Below are positions 33,269 through 44,400 of a stretch of 64,000 bases of DNA, in pieces. A model generated the notes under the pieces. The model was given only the letters and a program-made list of their open reading frames with translations. It did not search any database and was not told the DNA's origin. Within the stretch, counting starts at the first letter, position 1. Every line of letters starts with the position of its first letter. Both the position numbers and the translations under genes were made by a program. The DNA is taken from positions 17,236,001-17,300,000 of the forward strand of contig OZ316896.1 in NCBI GenBank assembly GCA_973895155.1. The letters run 5' to 3'. The stretch is from Marsupella aquatica. Taxonomy: Eukaryota > Marchantiophyta.

Positions 33269-36167
33269 CTACAAATTCGTGTGGTGGAAGTTGGATTGCG
33301 AATCACCATCACCATCCGAGAAATCCACGTCGTCATCTATTGAGGCGTCCTGGTATTGTTGGTATTCGGAGACGAGGTCGTTCATATTGCTCTCAGCTTC
33401 TGTGAATTCCATTTCGTCCATGCCTTCGCCCGTGTACCAGTGAAGGAAGGCTTTCCGCCTGAACATGGCCGTGAACTGCTCGCTCACCCTTTTAAACATC
33501 TCCTGAATTGCGGTCGAGTTGCCGATGAACGTGGCCGACATCCTGAGGCCCTTGGGCGGGATATCGCAGACGCTGGACTTCACGTTGTTCGGGATCCACT
33601 CAACGAAGTAGGACGAATTTTTGTTTTGGATGTTGAGCATCTGCTCGTCCACCTCCTTGGTGCTCATCCGACCCCGGAACACGGCGGAGGCGGTGAGGTA
33701 GCGGCCGTGGCGTGGGTCGGCAGCACACATCATGTTCTTGGCGTCCCACATCTGTTGAGTTAGCTCTGGGACCGACATCGCTCGGTACGAGATGGAGCCC
33801 CGGGAGGTGAGTGGAGTGAATCCCACCATGAAGAAATGGAGGCGCGGGAAGGGAATGAGATTAACAGCTAGTTTGCGAAGGTCTGCGTTGAGTTGCCCGG
33901 GGAAGCGAAGGCAAGCAGTCACGCCCGACATAGTGGACGAGATGAGATGGTTCAAGTCTCCAACTGCAGAGCATATCAGGGGATCATAAACATGTTCAAA
34001 TCCATCAGATCGACTGGACCAGAACTTCCTGAATGCTCATTTGAAGCATACATGGAAATCTCGGTGGACTATATAACAAAAACGATCCGTATTAACAGTG
34101 CTACAGTATCTTAACATCCTTCATTCCCTATTCTTGTGAGCTTCATTTGTATCAGACCTTAATTATGCGACCTTCAAGATGCCCGTGTGAAAAAATTGCA
34201 ATCGTTTTGACTATCTAGTGCTCGATTGCTTTGAGTAACGTATTTAGGCTCCAGCTAGTGTTATTGCGCGCTGTGATACATAGCTGATATAGGACTTACA
34301 AGTAGGAGTGGTGAGCTTGAGGGTTCGGAAGCAGATGTCGTAGAGAGCTTCGTTGTCTAAAATCATGCACATATCCGCGTTCTCCACAAGCTGGTGCACG
34401 GACAGCGTAGCATTGTAGGGCTCCACTACCGTATCCGATACTTTGGGTGACGGCACCACAGAAAATGTGACCATGATGCGGTCCGGGTACTCCTCTCGGA
34501 TCTTGGAGATCAACAAAGTGCCCATCCCAGCTCCAGTCCCACCTCCCATGGAGTGACACACTTGAAATCCTGCACGCCATATGATTAAAATGTACAGACC
34601 ACAAGCGGTGCGTATAAATTTGTTAGCATTCTGTATGACCGATGCTGAAAATCAAGAATTTCCACGATTTAGAATGTACATGTTTTAGCCAGCTGACAGG
34701 ATCATAAACTTTCAAAACCTTCCACCGAGATGGCCTCCCCTTTGATGAGCAGCAAGAATTAAAATCATGCCCTTGATTATACTGTAATTACAAATCTGAC
34801 TAGAGTCCTGAGTTATCTGAGCATACATGGGACGGATGAATAATACCATCAGCAGGAAGTACGCCATGAGCAGTTCTATCAGATGTGATCATGATCTTCA
34901 GAGCATTCCACAAGGGAGAGAAAAATTATGGTCTACTATAACGTCATTTGAATGTGAGCTTCCTTGGTTGACCTCGGTCAACTCCAGGTTACTTGGCTTA
35001 GCTTCAGATACTCATCTGAGATCAGAAGATCATACATTGTCAAGAAGCAGGCATCAATCACAAGGAAAATTAACAAAAGTCATCCTTTAATTAGGGAAGT
35101 TCGATCATGTCAGGGTGTATTGTCTAGATGTATGATATAATTCCATCTTCTATTCAACTCGTAGCTAGCGGGGTAAGGTTCCCTTGCCGATTGTCTTTGG
35201 CAACCGTCGACCTGAAGAAGATCATAGAAATTGCTTTCATAGACATTGCGCATGTGATTTTGATTTCGTTTCAAGTTAGATGCAAAGGTTGCATCTCCTT
35301 TCGAGAATTACACAATTTCTCCATATCCCCGGCTGAACGGCCCTTGGGCTCTTCTCTGCTTCTCATTAAAAGCAGCTGTGGGCAGCTGTGGGGCTGTTGA
35401 GCCCTGTTTTAAAGGGAGTGATCCTGATAAAAAACCTTCGTGTTCTCGTTTTCAATTGAGTTGCTACGGTTGCTACTTTGCTACTCAAAGTAAACAGATG
35501 TTTCGTCCTGCCTTACAAATTACAAAGGTTTCGTTTACCGAAGAAATGTTTTTTCAGATACGTTGTTGTGGGGATTAATTAATTTCGATCGACGAACGAC
35601 AGTTTCAGCCTCTGACACCCTAAATTGTTTACATTGTCGTGGATTCAGGGTAGGTGGTCCAATCGATTGAGACGAAGTCAAGTAGTTTAGCTGGAGTAGG
35701 CAGATCAGCGTCGATCAGTGCGATTGGGAGAAAATGACTTGATCAAGTCCGGTTTGACTAAGGGAGAACATACCCTGCAAGCAATCGCATCCCTCGGCCT
35801 CTCGACGAACAATGTCAAGAACGGAGTCAATGAGCTCCGCTCCTTCGGAGTAGTGGCCCTTGGCCCAGTTGTTGCCAGCTCCAGTCTGCCCGAAGATGAA
35901 GTTGTCGGGCCTGAAGATCTGTCCGTATTGGCCCGACCGCACGCTGTCCATGGTACCCGGTTCCAAGTCCATGAGCACAGCTCGAGGCACATACCGACCT
36001 CCATTGGCTTCATTGAAGTAGACATTTACCCTCTCAAGCTGCATATCGCTGTCCCCATGATACACTCCAGTACTGTCGATCCCATGCTCGTCGCAGACCA
36101 CTTCCCAGAATTTGGCTCCGATCTGGTTGCCGCACTGCCCAGCCTGGATGTGCAGTATCTCTCTCAT
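33269..36167 (-). CDS. TUB: Beta-tubulin (3 exons)
   Basis: Minus-strand exons are 36167-35774 (394 bp), 34569-34300 (270 bp) and 33963-33269. Intron positions and the lengths of exons 1 and 2 are those of classical plant beta-tubulin genes. Introns of 1204 and 336 bp have GT...AG ends. The product is 452 residues. It starts MREI, the tetrapeptide used in co-translational autoregulation of tubulin mRNA. It contains the GTP-binding loop GGGTGAGMG and [20 protein letters not shown], and ends the folded domain with [20 protein letters not shown]. Beta-tubulin pairs with alpha-tubulin to form microtubules. The C-terminal tail is unusual: [16 protein letters not shown] followed by a neutral end, instead of the usual Glu-rich tail. 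The frame is intact, so the gene is probably functional. Confidence 0.95.
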
Positions 36168-37235
36168 TCTGCTGTTTTAGGCCTCAGTCTCTTCAGTCGG
36201 TGGATTGCCCTGTCTGGTAGCCTACCGCCCTTTGAGATCACAGTAACCAGACAATCCTTCTTCCGAACCTGGAGAAGTTAGTGAATTACGACATGGACCA
36301 AAAGGCTTTGGCGAGTGCCGGCTGAAATCGGTCAATTTGATTCATGTCGAACAATGCTTAGAATACATGATCATGCGCGGAGCCGATCGATACATCGTTA
36401 GCGAGCGCGAGAGATGGTAGCTCCCGCTTGCCTCCGATCTTCTTGCGAGCATATGCGCAATTATTGAAAAAGTTGCACGGAAGATTAGCGAAACTTCCGA
36501 CAGTCAGGAAACGAATTTCATTAATTTATGACATTCTGAAAGAACAGCTCAGAGCTCGGAGCAGCAGTTGATCATGGGTATCGTGGCCTGTTCACTTGCC
36601 AGCATCCGGGTTCCAAAACAGAAAATGGTAGGAGTTGGACGAAGGGGAGCATATAATTGAGATAGTGAATGCAAGATCTCGTAATTGCTAGGCTGGGGTG
36701 TGAATGAGTTCCGTTGTCCGGTCGTAGGAAAGGGAATTTGCTAGCTCAACACTGAAGAACGATCTGGATCACTGTGGAGACCAAGATGCGCAAAACCCGC
36801 TGTGATGCAACAACTACTGCATCGGAGCCAGGTAGACAGTCAAGATTTGATGTGCCACAACCCTACCTACTACACTACACTGCAATGCAATGCGATGCAG
36901 CTCGATATACTGCAATGCAATGCAGCTTGAGAGCTCGAGAGCTCGAGAGTTGCAATAATTGGAAATGTACGTACAGCAACAGTTCGCAAACCCATCCGTT
37001 TGTGAAATCAAACCAATCCTATGAAGCGTCTGTTGTTGAGAACTCTTGATCAAATGAACGCCAGGAATCAATCAATCCTATGAATTGAAGCGGCACTCGA
37101 TCCGGCGCGAGAGAGCATCTGCTCAGAGAGGGAGGGAAGGAAGGAAGGAGGCAGAAGGTTGTTAATGAATACCGTTGGAACTGTCCGAGCAAGCCAAGAG
37201 GTCCGCCCAATCCAATTGCTGGCCTGTCCACCAGG
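36168..37235. other. Upstream region of beta-tubulin
   Basis: It should contain the tubulin promoter and 5' untranslated region. No gene. Short repeats TACTGCAATGCAATGC-type (36888-36925) and GAGCTCGA (36930-36948), and a GGAA-rich stretch (37125-37150), are present. Confidence 0.45.
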
Positions 37236-38523
37236 CAGCCTTGCCAAACTGCCCAGTAAATAGACTTCTACTTAAATGGAGAGGATGATAGACTGCCAAG
37301 CTTGGCCCAATAAAAAAACGTTCAGCCTTGCCAACTGCCCAGTAAATAGAGATTGCCCGGTTATAGAGTCCTACTGAAATGGAGAGAATAAAATTTTCTC
37401 TGCAGGAGAGTTGTACTGTAGTTAAATCTCTGCCCAGCAATGGAGTGCTCCTAAAATGGAGAGGATGAACTTTGCCCAGTATAATAGAGTACTCCTAAAA
37501 TGGAGAGGATGAACTTTGCACAGTAACGGAGCTCTACTTAAATAGAGAGGATTATAGACCACTAAACTTTGCTAGCAATAGTAGAGTACTACTACAATGG
37601 AGAGGATGAAGTTTGCCCAGTAATTGCGTTCTACTTCAATAGAGAGGATTATGGACCGCTAAACTTCGCTCAGTAACAGAGCACTACTAAAATGGAGAGG
37701 GTAAAGTTTTGCCCAGTAAAAGAGTTCTACTTAAATGGAGAGGATGATAAATGGCTAAACTTTGCCCAGTAATAGAGTACTACTAAAATGGAGAAGATGA
37801 ACTTTGCCCAGTAAAAGAGTTAGACTTAAATGGAAAGGACGATAGACAGCTGAACTTTGCCCAGTAATAGACTACTACTACAATGGAAAGAATGAAGTTT
37901 GCCCACTCACAGAGTTCTATTTAAGCCACACCTGCCACTATAAAAGCCTCATTCCATGTCTCACTACTCACCATAAAAGGTGGAAAGTTAGCATTTTTTG
38001 TGGAATACTTGCCAAAAAAAGATTTTGCAGTCAACACCTTTTGTGGAACTCAAAACCCATTTTTGAACTTGTACTCCTTAAAATGAGAGCTACGGGTTAC
38101 CCGTAGCCCTTTATAAGGGCAGGTGTGATTTACATGGAGAGGATAATAGACAGAGTACTACTCTAATGCAGAGGATTGAACTTTGCCCACTAATAGAGTT
38201 CTAGTTAAATGGAGAATATGATAGACCGCTAAACTTTGCCCCGAAAATAGAGCACTACTAAAATGGAGAGGATAGACTTTGCCCAGTAAAAGAGTTCTAG
38301 CTAAATGGAGAGGATGAACTTTGCCCAGTATAAGTTCTCTACTTAAATGGAGAGGATGATAGCCTGCCGAGTAATAGAGTTCTACTTAAATGGAGAAAAT
38401 GATAGCCCGCTAAACTTTGCCTCGTAATACAATATTACCAGAATGGAGAGTATGAACTTTGCCCAGTGAAAGAGTTCTAGTTAAATGGAGAGGATGATAG
38501 ATTGCCCTAAACTTTACACAGTA
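37236..38523. repeat. Minisatellite of about 20 units (45-58 bp)
   Basis: The unit is built around TTTGCCCAGTAATAGAG, then TTCTACTTAAATGGAGAGGA, then an optional GATAGACCGCTAAAC end. Units with and without the optional end alternate irregularly, so period varies. About 20 units can be counted from 37251 to 38517, with many substitutions. The array is interrupted by an inserted element at 37927-38127. Confidence 0.85.
37927..38127. mobile_element. Candidate MITE inside the minisatellite
   Basis: Terminal inverted repeats CACACCTGCC (37927-37936) and GGCAGGTGTG (38118-38127) are perfect over 10 bp and extend weakly into TATAAA on both sides. The flanks on both sides read ATTTA (about 37919-37923 and 38128-38132), possibly the target duplication. 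Minisatellite sequence is continuous across the insertion. A 9-bp-arm hairpin, GCTACGGGT/ACCCGTAGC, lies near its right end (38089-38107). No coding capacity. Confidence 0.6.
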
Positions 38524-40987
38524 ATATCATTGTATTGCACGCACAAAGTATCCAACCGCTCGTGGACGGCATACCCTCAGACTAAGATTGTGAAAACTGC
38601 TGAATCCCTGGTCAGTTTTCAGACTACTATTGTGAACTGCTGCTGAAGTCCGGCTATGGAGAAGTTTTAGTTATTTGTACAGTACTTTCTGGCATATGCT
38701 CCCCCATAGTGTATCTGATGATGGCCAATGGCAATTTTTTTATAATTTTCGCCTTAGTATCATTCACCTGTTATTCAGGTAAGTGATTGGCGAGTTTTCA
38801 ACCACAATAAAATGGCTGGGTGAGCCACATGAAGTGGCTGAGGAAGTGGTTCCGGATCGGAGCAGTCTTTGGCAAATAAAAACCATAAAAACGATTTACA
38901 TTCAGGTCACTACACACTTCGCCCCGGGAAGGAGTTCGGCCAGCATTCCTTCAAATTGGATACGTCTTGCGACACAAGGTCAGAATACCACTGCATTGCA
39001 TTCTGCAAATCTGAAATTTTCTTCTTGGAGAAGAGCACAGATGTTGCTGTAGATGGTTAATATTAAGTATGGAAGAAATGCACCACTACTGGTGATTTCT
39101 TCCATTCATTGGTCGGAGCATATGTTTCAAATGGTCCCCTCACCTGTGTTTGTTTCTCTCATACTTGAACAATAAACCAACCGCATGCCATAGTCCTTGA
39201 TAATGAATGCGTGGCTGAGTTGATAGTTCTCTCAATGTACTAATTTAAGGCATATTTGTAAAGTTCTTTATTCCCTAAGATTTGCCAAAAAGATATCCAG
39301 CTTCTTTGCAAATATTCCAAAGTGGTGTGAAAATCCACTAGATCAGTTGCCTGATCAAGAAATGTGTATTAATTGCTGGCAGACAAATAATTTCCCCACA
39401 CAAATGGGTGGGCAGATGTAAGATTCTGAAACAAGGAAACCACCAAATGCTTTAACTTCGAAAACCTGTCAGCTGTAACATTCCAAAAAGTCCTCTTAAA
39501 AATTGAAAACTGCACCAGATTACAGAGTTTTACAACCTGGTCACCGCTTCCAATCCATCAATTGGTATACATTGCAAGAATGGTGGTAGCATATTAAATG
39601 GTATCTACACATTTGGAGACTATTTTACAAGTGGTCAATAGTCTCACGAACGCTAAAGAATCAGTCCCAAGCAGAAAGAACTAAAGATTCAATGAGTGTA
39701 TCAATTCCTCTAACACACATTATCGACTCCCTGATACCAGTGGATTGTTCCAAGACGGGCATCTATGTACAATGTAAAGTGGTTATGCAACGGCCCGTTC
39801 CCAACTATATATTCACAGAGAGGGGAATTTGGATACTTGCATGATTGACACTGAAGTTGCACTACTTGCCCTTGCTCTTCCCAGTAGAGCTGAACTGCAC
39901 ATGTCTACTGAGAATTCCCATTTCAGATGCAATCTGGTGACGAAGCTCTTACTGTGATGAATAAGAAAAATGGAATCGTAGATTTGTTAACAACAGCTCA
40001 AAATCAGTACCGCAACTGTTAAAAGGTCTACGTGGCATTTTTTTTCTCCACAAAAGTAATTACGCCATCAGGTGGTGTGATAGAGAGAGAGGTAATGGGG
40101 AGGTGATGGGGAGCAACAGTTGTGATTCTTACGAAGCAGACTGCTGATTTCCTACTTCCTTTGTGGCGAAACAGATCCTGCACCTGGTAAGGAAAGGACA
40201 ACGGCATTGGAAGGCAAACTTACTCGGACACCGGTGGACACTCAGCGCAAAGTAAAAAATATCCACTTACAGAACACCTTGAGCTGCTAATGCAGCAAAG
40301 CAGCTGTTGCCATGAAGACCAGGTCCAGAGCCTCCTGCACACTCCATGGATCTAAAGCCAAAGAGTTGACTCCTTTAGCTCAGCATTCTCCATGCACATC
40401 GTATAGACGGAAGGTGTAGACCCAGCGAGAGGGATGGATGAACAGTTTTGGACTGTCAGTGTACACAAACTCCGACTTCCATGCCTGTCTGCCTTCATAC
40501 CGAAGCTTCTGCCTCACCATGCTTTCATTACCATTACAGTCAATTGGTATGGCTTCTGGGGGACACTGTTATGTGGAGAAGTGCTTCAAACCAGGCCAAC
40601 TGCAGTTCTCAATCTGCGGCCCAACTCCTTCCTGCTCGTTTCATAAAGACGTAGAGATATAGATTAGCGTCATGTCAAGAGCAATCAGACCTGCTCATTT
40701 CATAAAGGTGTAGAGAAATTGATTAAGCTCATGTCAAGAGCATCTGACCTGCTCATCTTGTATAGATATAGAGAAATTGATTAGCGTCATGTCAAAAGCA
40801 TTCATGTCAAGAGCATTCAGGCAAAGTTTTGTCAAATGATGTAACAGACAGCATAGCCCAACTGACAGAATAGCCCATCGTATCACCCGCGAATCATTAC
40901 TTCACTTTCTTGACGAGAAAAGTTTCAGACAGCTGCAGATTCTGACGTTTCTGGTGATCGCAAGTTTTTAGATATGAGGAAACAAAT
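38524..40987. other. Interval between the minisatellite and proline dehydrogenase
   Basis: No supported gene. It holds the 3' flank of proline dehydrogenase and the three-copy repeat at 40631-40805. Confidence 0.45.
40631..40805. repeat. Three-copy tandem repeat, period 58-59 bp
   Basis: CCTGCTC(G/A)T...GTAGAGA...TTGATTA...CATGTCAAGAGCA starts at 40631, 40690 and 40748. The third copy ends with an extra partial duplication of ATGTCAAGAGCATTC (to about 40820). Confidence 0.8.
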
Positions 40988-43289
40988 TTACTCAGGCCAC
41001 AGGAGAAGCAATGGTTTCAACCTCATGCGCTGACGGTCCACCGAAGTGTTGCCGAAGACTCCACGATTTTCATGAGCCCTCCGCACGAGATAAGGGACGA
41101 CATGTATCACGGGCCCAAAAGGAACGTATTTGCTCACGTTGAATCCTGCGTGCACTAGCGCCAAAGACAAGCTATCGGCCATGCCTTTCAGCTGAGCGAA
41201 ATGAACCCGCGGATCGGCCTTGTCCAAACCAAGCTCAAATGCTCTCTGAGCAAGAATTCTCCCTGGACACAATTATTATCCACCATGAGGTGAGTACTGA
41301 TTTCGACAAACTAATTTATTGAAAGAACGTTTTATACACAGGTTCTCACGAAATGCTTCCCCTGCTTCTCTGGAAGTCCTTCAAATCACCATCAACCTAA
41401 AACTCACCTTCCGTAGAGCTCTCGAAGATCTGGCAGCGAGTGCGGTTTTCTATCTATCCAAACAATTCACAAAGAAATGATTGGAATAAAATTGCATGAG
41501 ATTCGAATCTATTCAAACGGTGACCTCACGTTGATGAAGTCGTGAAACGAGAATTCTCCAAACTCAGCGACATATAGATGTACCTTTGAAACGACAGAAA
41601 TCCAAATTAAACTGAGAAGGAAAGTACCAGAAGTAGAATTGTGCGTGGCGAGCACAATTGCCGCGTTCCCTGACGTGACGCGATGGAGCATCCTAGACGC
41701 ACACTGGTTGTAGCAGTTGTGCGTGTCGCCAGCACTGTCATGGATTGGAGAAGGAAATCCTAGAGAACTAGCCAGTGCACTTTCTCGCACGATGTATGCT
41801 CCCCTCACAAGTTTCAAAGCCAGAAAGGCGTTGCGTCTAGATGCCTCGGCCATTGCTAGAGAAAGACGAGAAGGTGTGTCTTTCATATATGCCTGCATTG
41901 TGACATAAACAATCAGCCTCCCACCCGTGTTAAATTCGAATACTGCCACATATGTCATGTAGTCGATTCCAGGTTGGATGTTCGTATACTCAGCGTCTAA
42001 GAGAATGGGTATGTTTTCCTTCTCGCAACTCTCGCATATCAGCCTCAAGCGCTGTTGGGCCCTGAGAAAAGCGGCTTCTTCTTCTGAACTCAGGGGCTCC
42101 GGGGCACTCTGAGTTTGATAGATTGGGCTCTCTGGGGCAAGGACGGGCAGGCCGTCCTGTTTCCATGGCAGCTTGTACTCGGGATTCTTTAGCTGCCATC
42201 TTAAGTGGTCGCTCACCCGTTCCAATAGCACGATTGGACAAATTGCGGAGATTTTCACGCAAACGAAGCTCACCTGTAGGACAGCGAGTGAACCAAACTT
42301 TAGCGTAATCAGTCTTAAAAATTATTCGTGGCAAGCGAGGACCGCCCTGCAGAACAATTGAACATTACACCTCAAGCTTATAATTGCAAAAAGAAGATAA
42401 TGCTGGCAGTCTCCAGATGACAGTGTTCCTCAGAGAGAAGGAGGCATACCGCTCTGGGTGGCAATTCTCTGCTCGACGCAATAGTTTTCAAAAAGCCCGC
42501 GCAATTATCATCACAAAACTCCTCATCTTCGGCATCCTCCAGGCTGTAGTCCAGCACACCTCTCAGACCAAGCTCCCACATCCTGGTCAGAGTTTGCCCA
42601 GCCTCGATGCTGTTTTCTCCAGCACAAAAGTGAGAGTATGCTGTCCGTTTGACTATCCACAGCAACGGAGTGGAAGTCACGGGCCATCTTAGTAACCGAG
42701 AATTCAACACTTTCAGGCTCAACTCCACCAGCGGCTCGTACGACAGCAGCTGAAGATTGCTCAGCGTGACCAGCAGTTCCTTCGATGTCATATCTGAATA
42801 CAGAATTTCACCGTCGTCTGTCAACTCTACTCCGGAAACAGCTATTGGAGCCGTTGAACCTGGTCTTGAACCATGCACACTCTCCACATTGTCAATTGCA
42901 GTTGCCTCTGCAGCGCGTGCTGCGCTAGCTGAGGACTTCGACTCAATGGAAGACGAATGCAGGTGTCTCTTTGTAAGCTCGTCGATTTCGTCGGTAGTCC
43001 GTCGAAGCGCTTGTTGTGGGGCATTATGCGAGAATCCTGCAACAACTGTACTCGGACTTCCATAATTCCAAGTGTGTCCAGGTTTCACCGTCCTGTATCC
43101 ACCATTCGTGAATTCCCGAGTTGCTCCACTCGAATTCAACAAATTGTTTCGTGTCACGCGACTATAGCCTCCCGTGGATGATGATGATAATAACCTCCAG
43201 ACTTCGCCAAAATCCCGAGCAGCCGAAACATCAGAAACTGCGCCACAAAGTCTTCGTCCCAGAATGCGACCGCGATGCGGCCATGCCAT
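40988..43289 (-). CDS. ProDH: Mitochondrial proline dehydrogenase (3 exons)
   Basis: Minus-strand exons are 43289-42450, 42273-41628 and 41262-40988, with GT...AG introns, giving 586 residues. The enzyme is the FAD-dependent first step of proline degradation in mitochondria, making P5C and passing electrons to the respiratory chain. Residues 1 to about 40 are Arg-rich with no acidic cluster, as in a mitochondrial presequence. The barrel contains HFCAGE, GVLDYSLEDAED, PILLDAEYTNIQPGIDYMTY, LKLVRGAYIVRESALA, SPIHDSAGDTHNCYNQCA and LATHN. The C-terminal signature is KYVPFGP...YLVRRAHENRG, holding the substrate-binding Arg pair. The N-terminal stretch before SKELL is longer than in flowering plants (about 499 residues in total there) and Ser/Thr-rich, apparently disordered. 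The frame is intact, so it is probably functional. Start: first ATG of the exon. Confidence 0.92.
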
Positions 43290-44400
43290 CTATGTAGTAG
43301 AGACGGGATAGTTCCCCAGTCTCTTCAATCCCAGTGAATTTCCAACACCAGCTCAGGACAAGATGAATCTCCACCTAGCTGTGAGCTTGGGGCTCCTTGT
43401 CTCTCGACAAAAAGAACACTCACTCGCTTCAATTCGTCGCACTCCGTATGGAACGCTTGAGAAAATCCAGCTAGAGTTGCTTCCCGCAACAGGGTGCCAG
43501 CGCTGCGGGAGGTCGAGGAACTCACAGTCTAATCAGTCCCGCCTCAGAGCTGCCATCTCCGGAACGACGAAAGGAGATTCCAGCTGAGATGGAAAGAAAA
43601 CAGCATCTCCCCGCCCTACAAAACAACTTCCACATGAAATTCCAAACCAACGCCTGATGACTTGCTCCGCCTTAAAAAACTGGAAACGCGGAATTTCTCT
43701 CCAATGATCAAAACACACAGCAGCACTTGGCATACACAGCGCCGCCAAACGAGCCTTAAAACCTGGACACGCAAAATTCTCTCAAATTAATCAACGATCA
43801 AACCACACAGCAGCACTTGGCATGCGCCTCACCACCAATTGAGCTTCAGGTACAGCACTCATCGTCGAGACTCTAGAGTACACTTTCTCGACGCATTCGA
43901 CAAACTGGAGCAGCGAATCCCTCGCTTTTCGCCGATTGTCGACGCACCAGAACCAACCAGTGACAAATGCCGGTACAAATAGGTGTCGATTTCACGAGGA
44001 GAAGCAGCGCCACTCTCACGACGATTTTCGCCAGTCTGCCATCTCTATCTCCTCTCTCTCTCTCTCTCTCTCTCTCGCTCTCGCTGTGTCTCCATCGCAC
44101 GAGCTTTATGCAGTGCGGCTTTTGTGGGCGATGAGAAATGAGAATTGCTGTCGGGACCATCTTTTCGGGAGTAGTTGAGACAAGTCAGCTCGACAATTAT
44201 GAAGATGGGCGATTGGCCAGAAGGAAGGGAGTCGTGACTGAGTGACTGCTGTACCACTTCCAGCACAGCCTGACGTAAGTCTAGTGAGGTAAACAGTAAA
44301 ACAGGGGTGTCAAAATAGGGCCATAAAGTGAGATACTCCCAGGGACACAAACTCAAACTGGTTTGCCCCAATTTGTGGCAAGACCAAAATTAGGGGCTAC
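43290..44400 (-). promoter_or_regulatory. Upstream region of proline dehydrogenase with GA/CT microsatellite
   Basis: Contains a CT dinucleotide run (about 44051-44076), which reads as GA repeats in the direction of the gene. Such GA tracts are common near plant transcription starts and are bound by BPC-type factors. Two similar segments, 43670-43760 and 43755-43830, share ACACAGCAGCACTTGGCAT, so part of the region is a short duplication. ORFs here are not called. Confidence 0.4.

Noticed and set aside
33356-33763. Plus-strand ORF of 135 codons
   Set aside because: Antisense shadow of beta-tubulin exon 3.
35718-36281. Plus-strand ORF of 187 codons
   Set aside because: Antisense shadow of beta-tubulin exon 1.
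37251-38517. CRISPR-like regular repeats
   Set aside because: Units are contiguous and variable without unique spacers; this is a eukaryotic minisatellite.
41408-41453. Possible 46-bp microexon in intron 2 of proline dehydrogenase (SLPDLRELYG)
   Set aside because: It can be spliced in frame using a second acceptor at 41259, but direct splicing of exon 2 to 41262 gives the family's usual ATHNxxSGxxAxxRA sequence, so the microexon is not needed.
42757-43065. Plus-strand ORF of 102 codons
   Set aside because: Antisense shadow of proline dehydrogenase exon 1.
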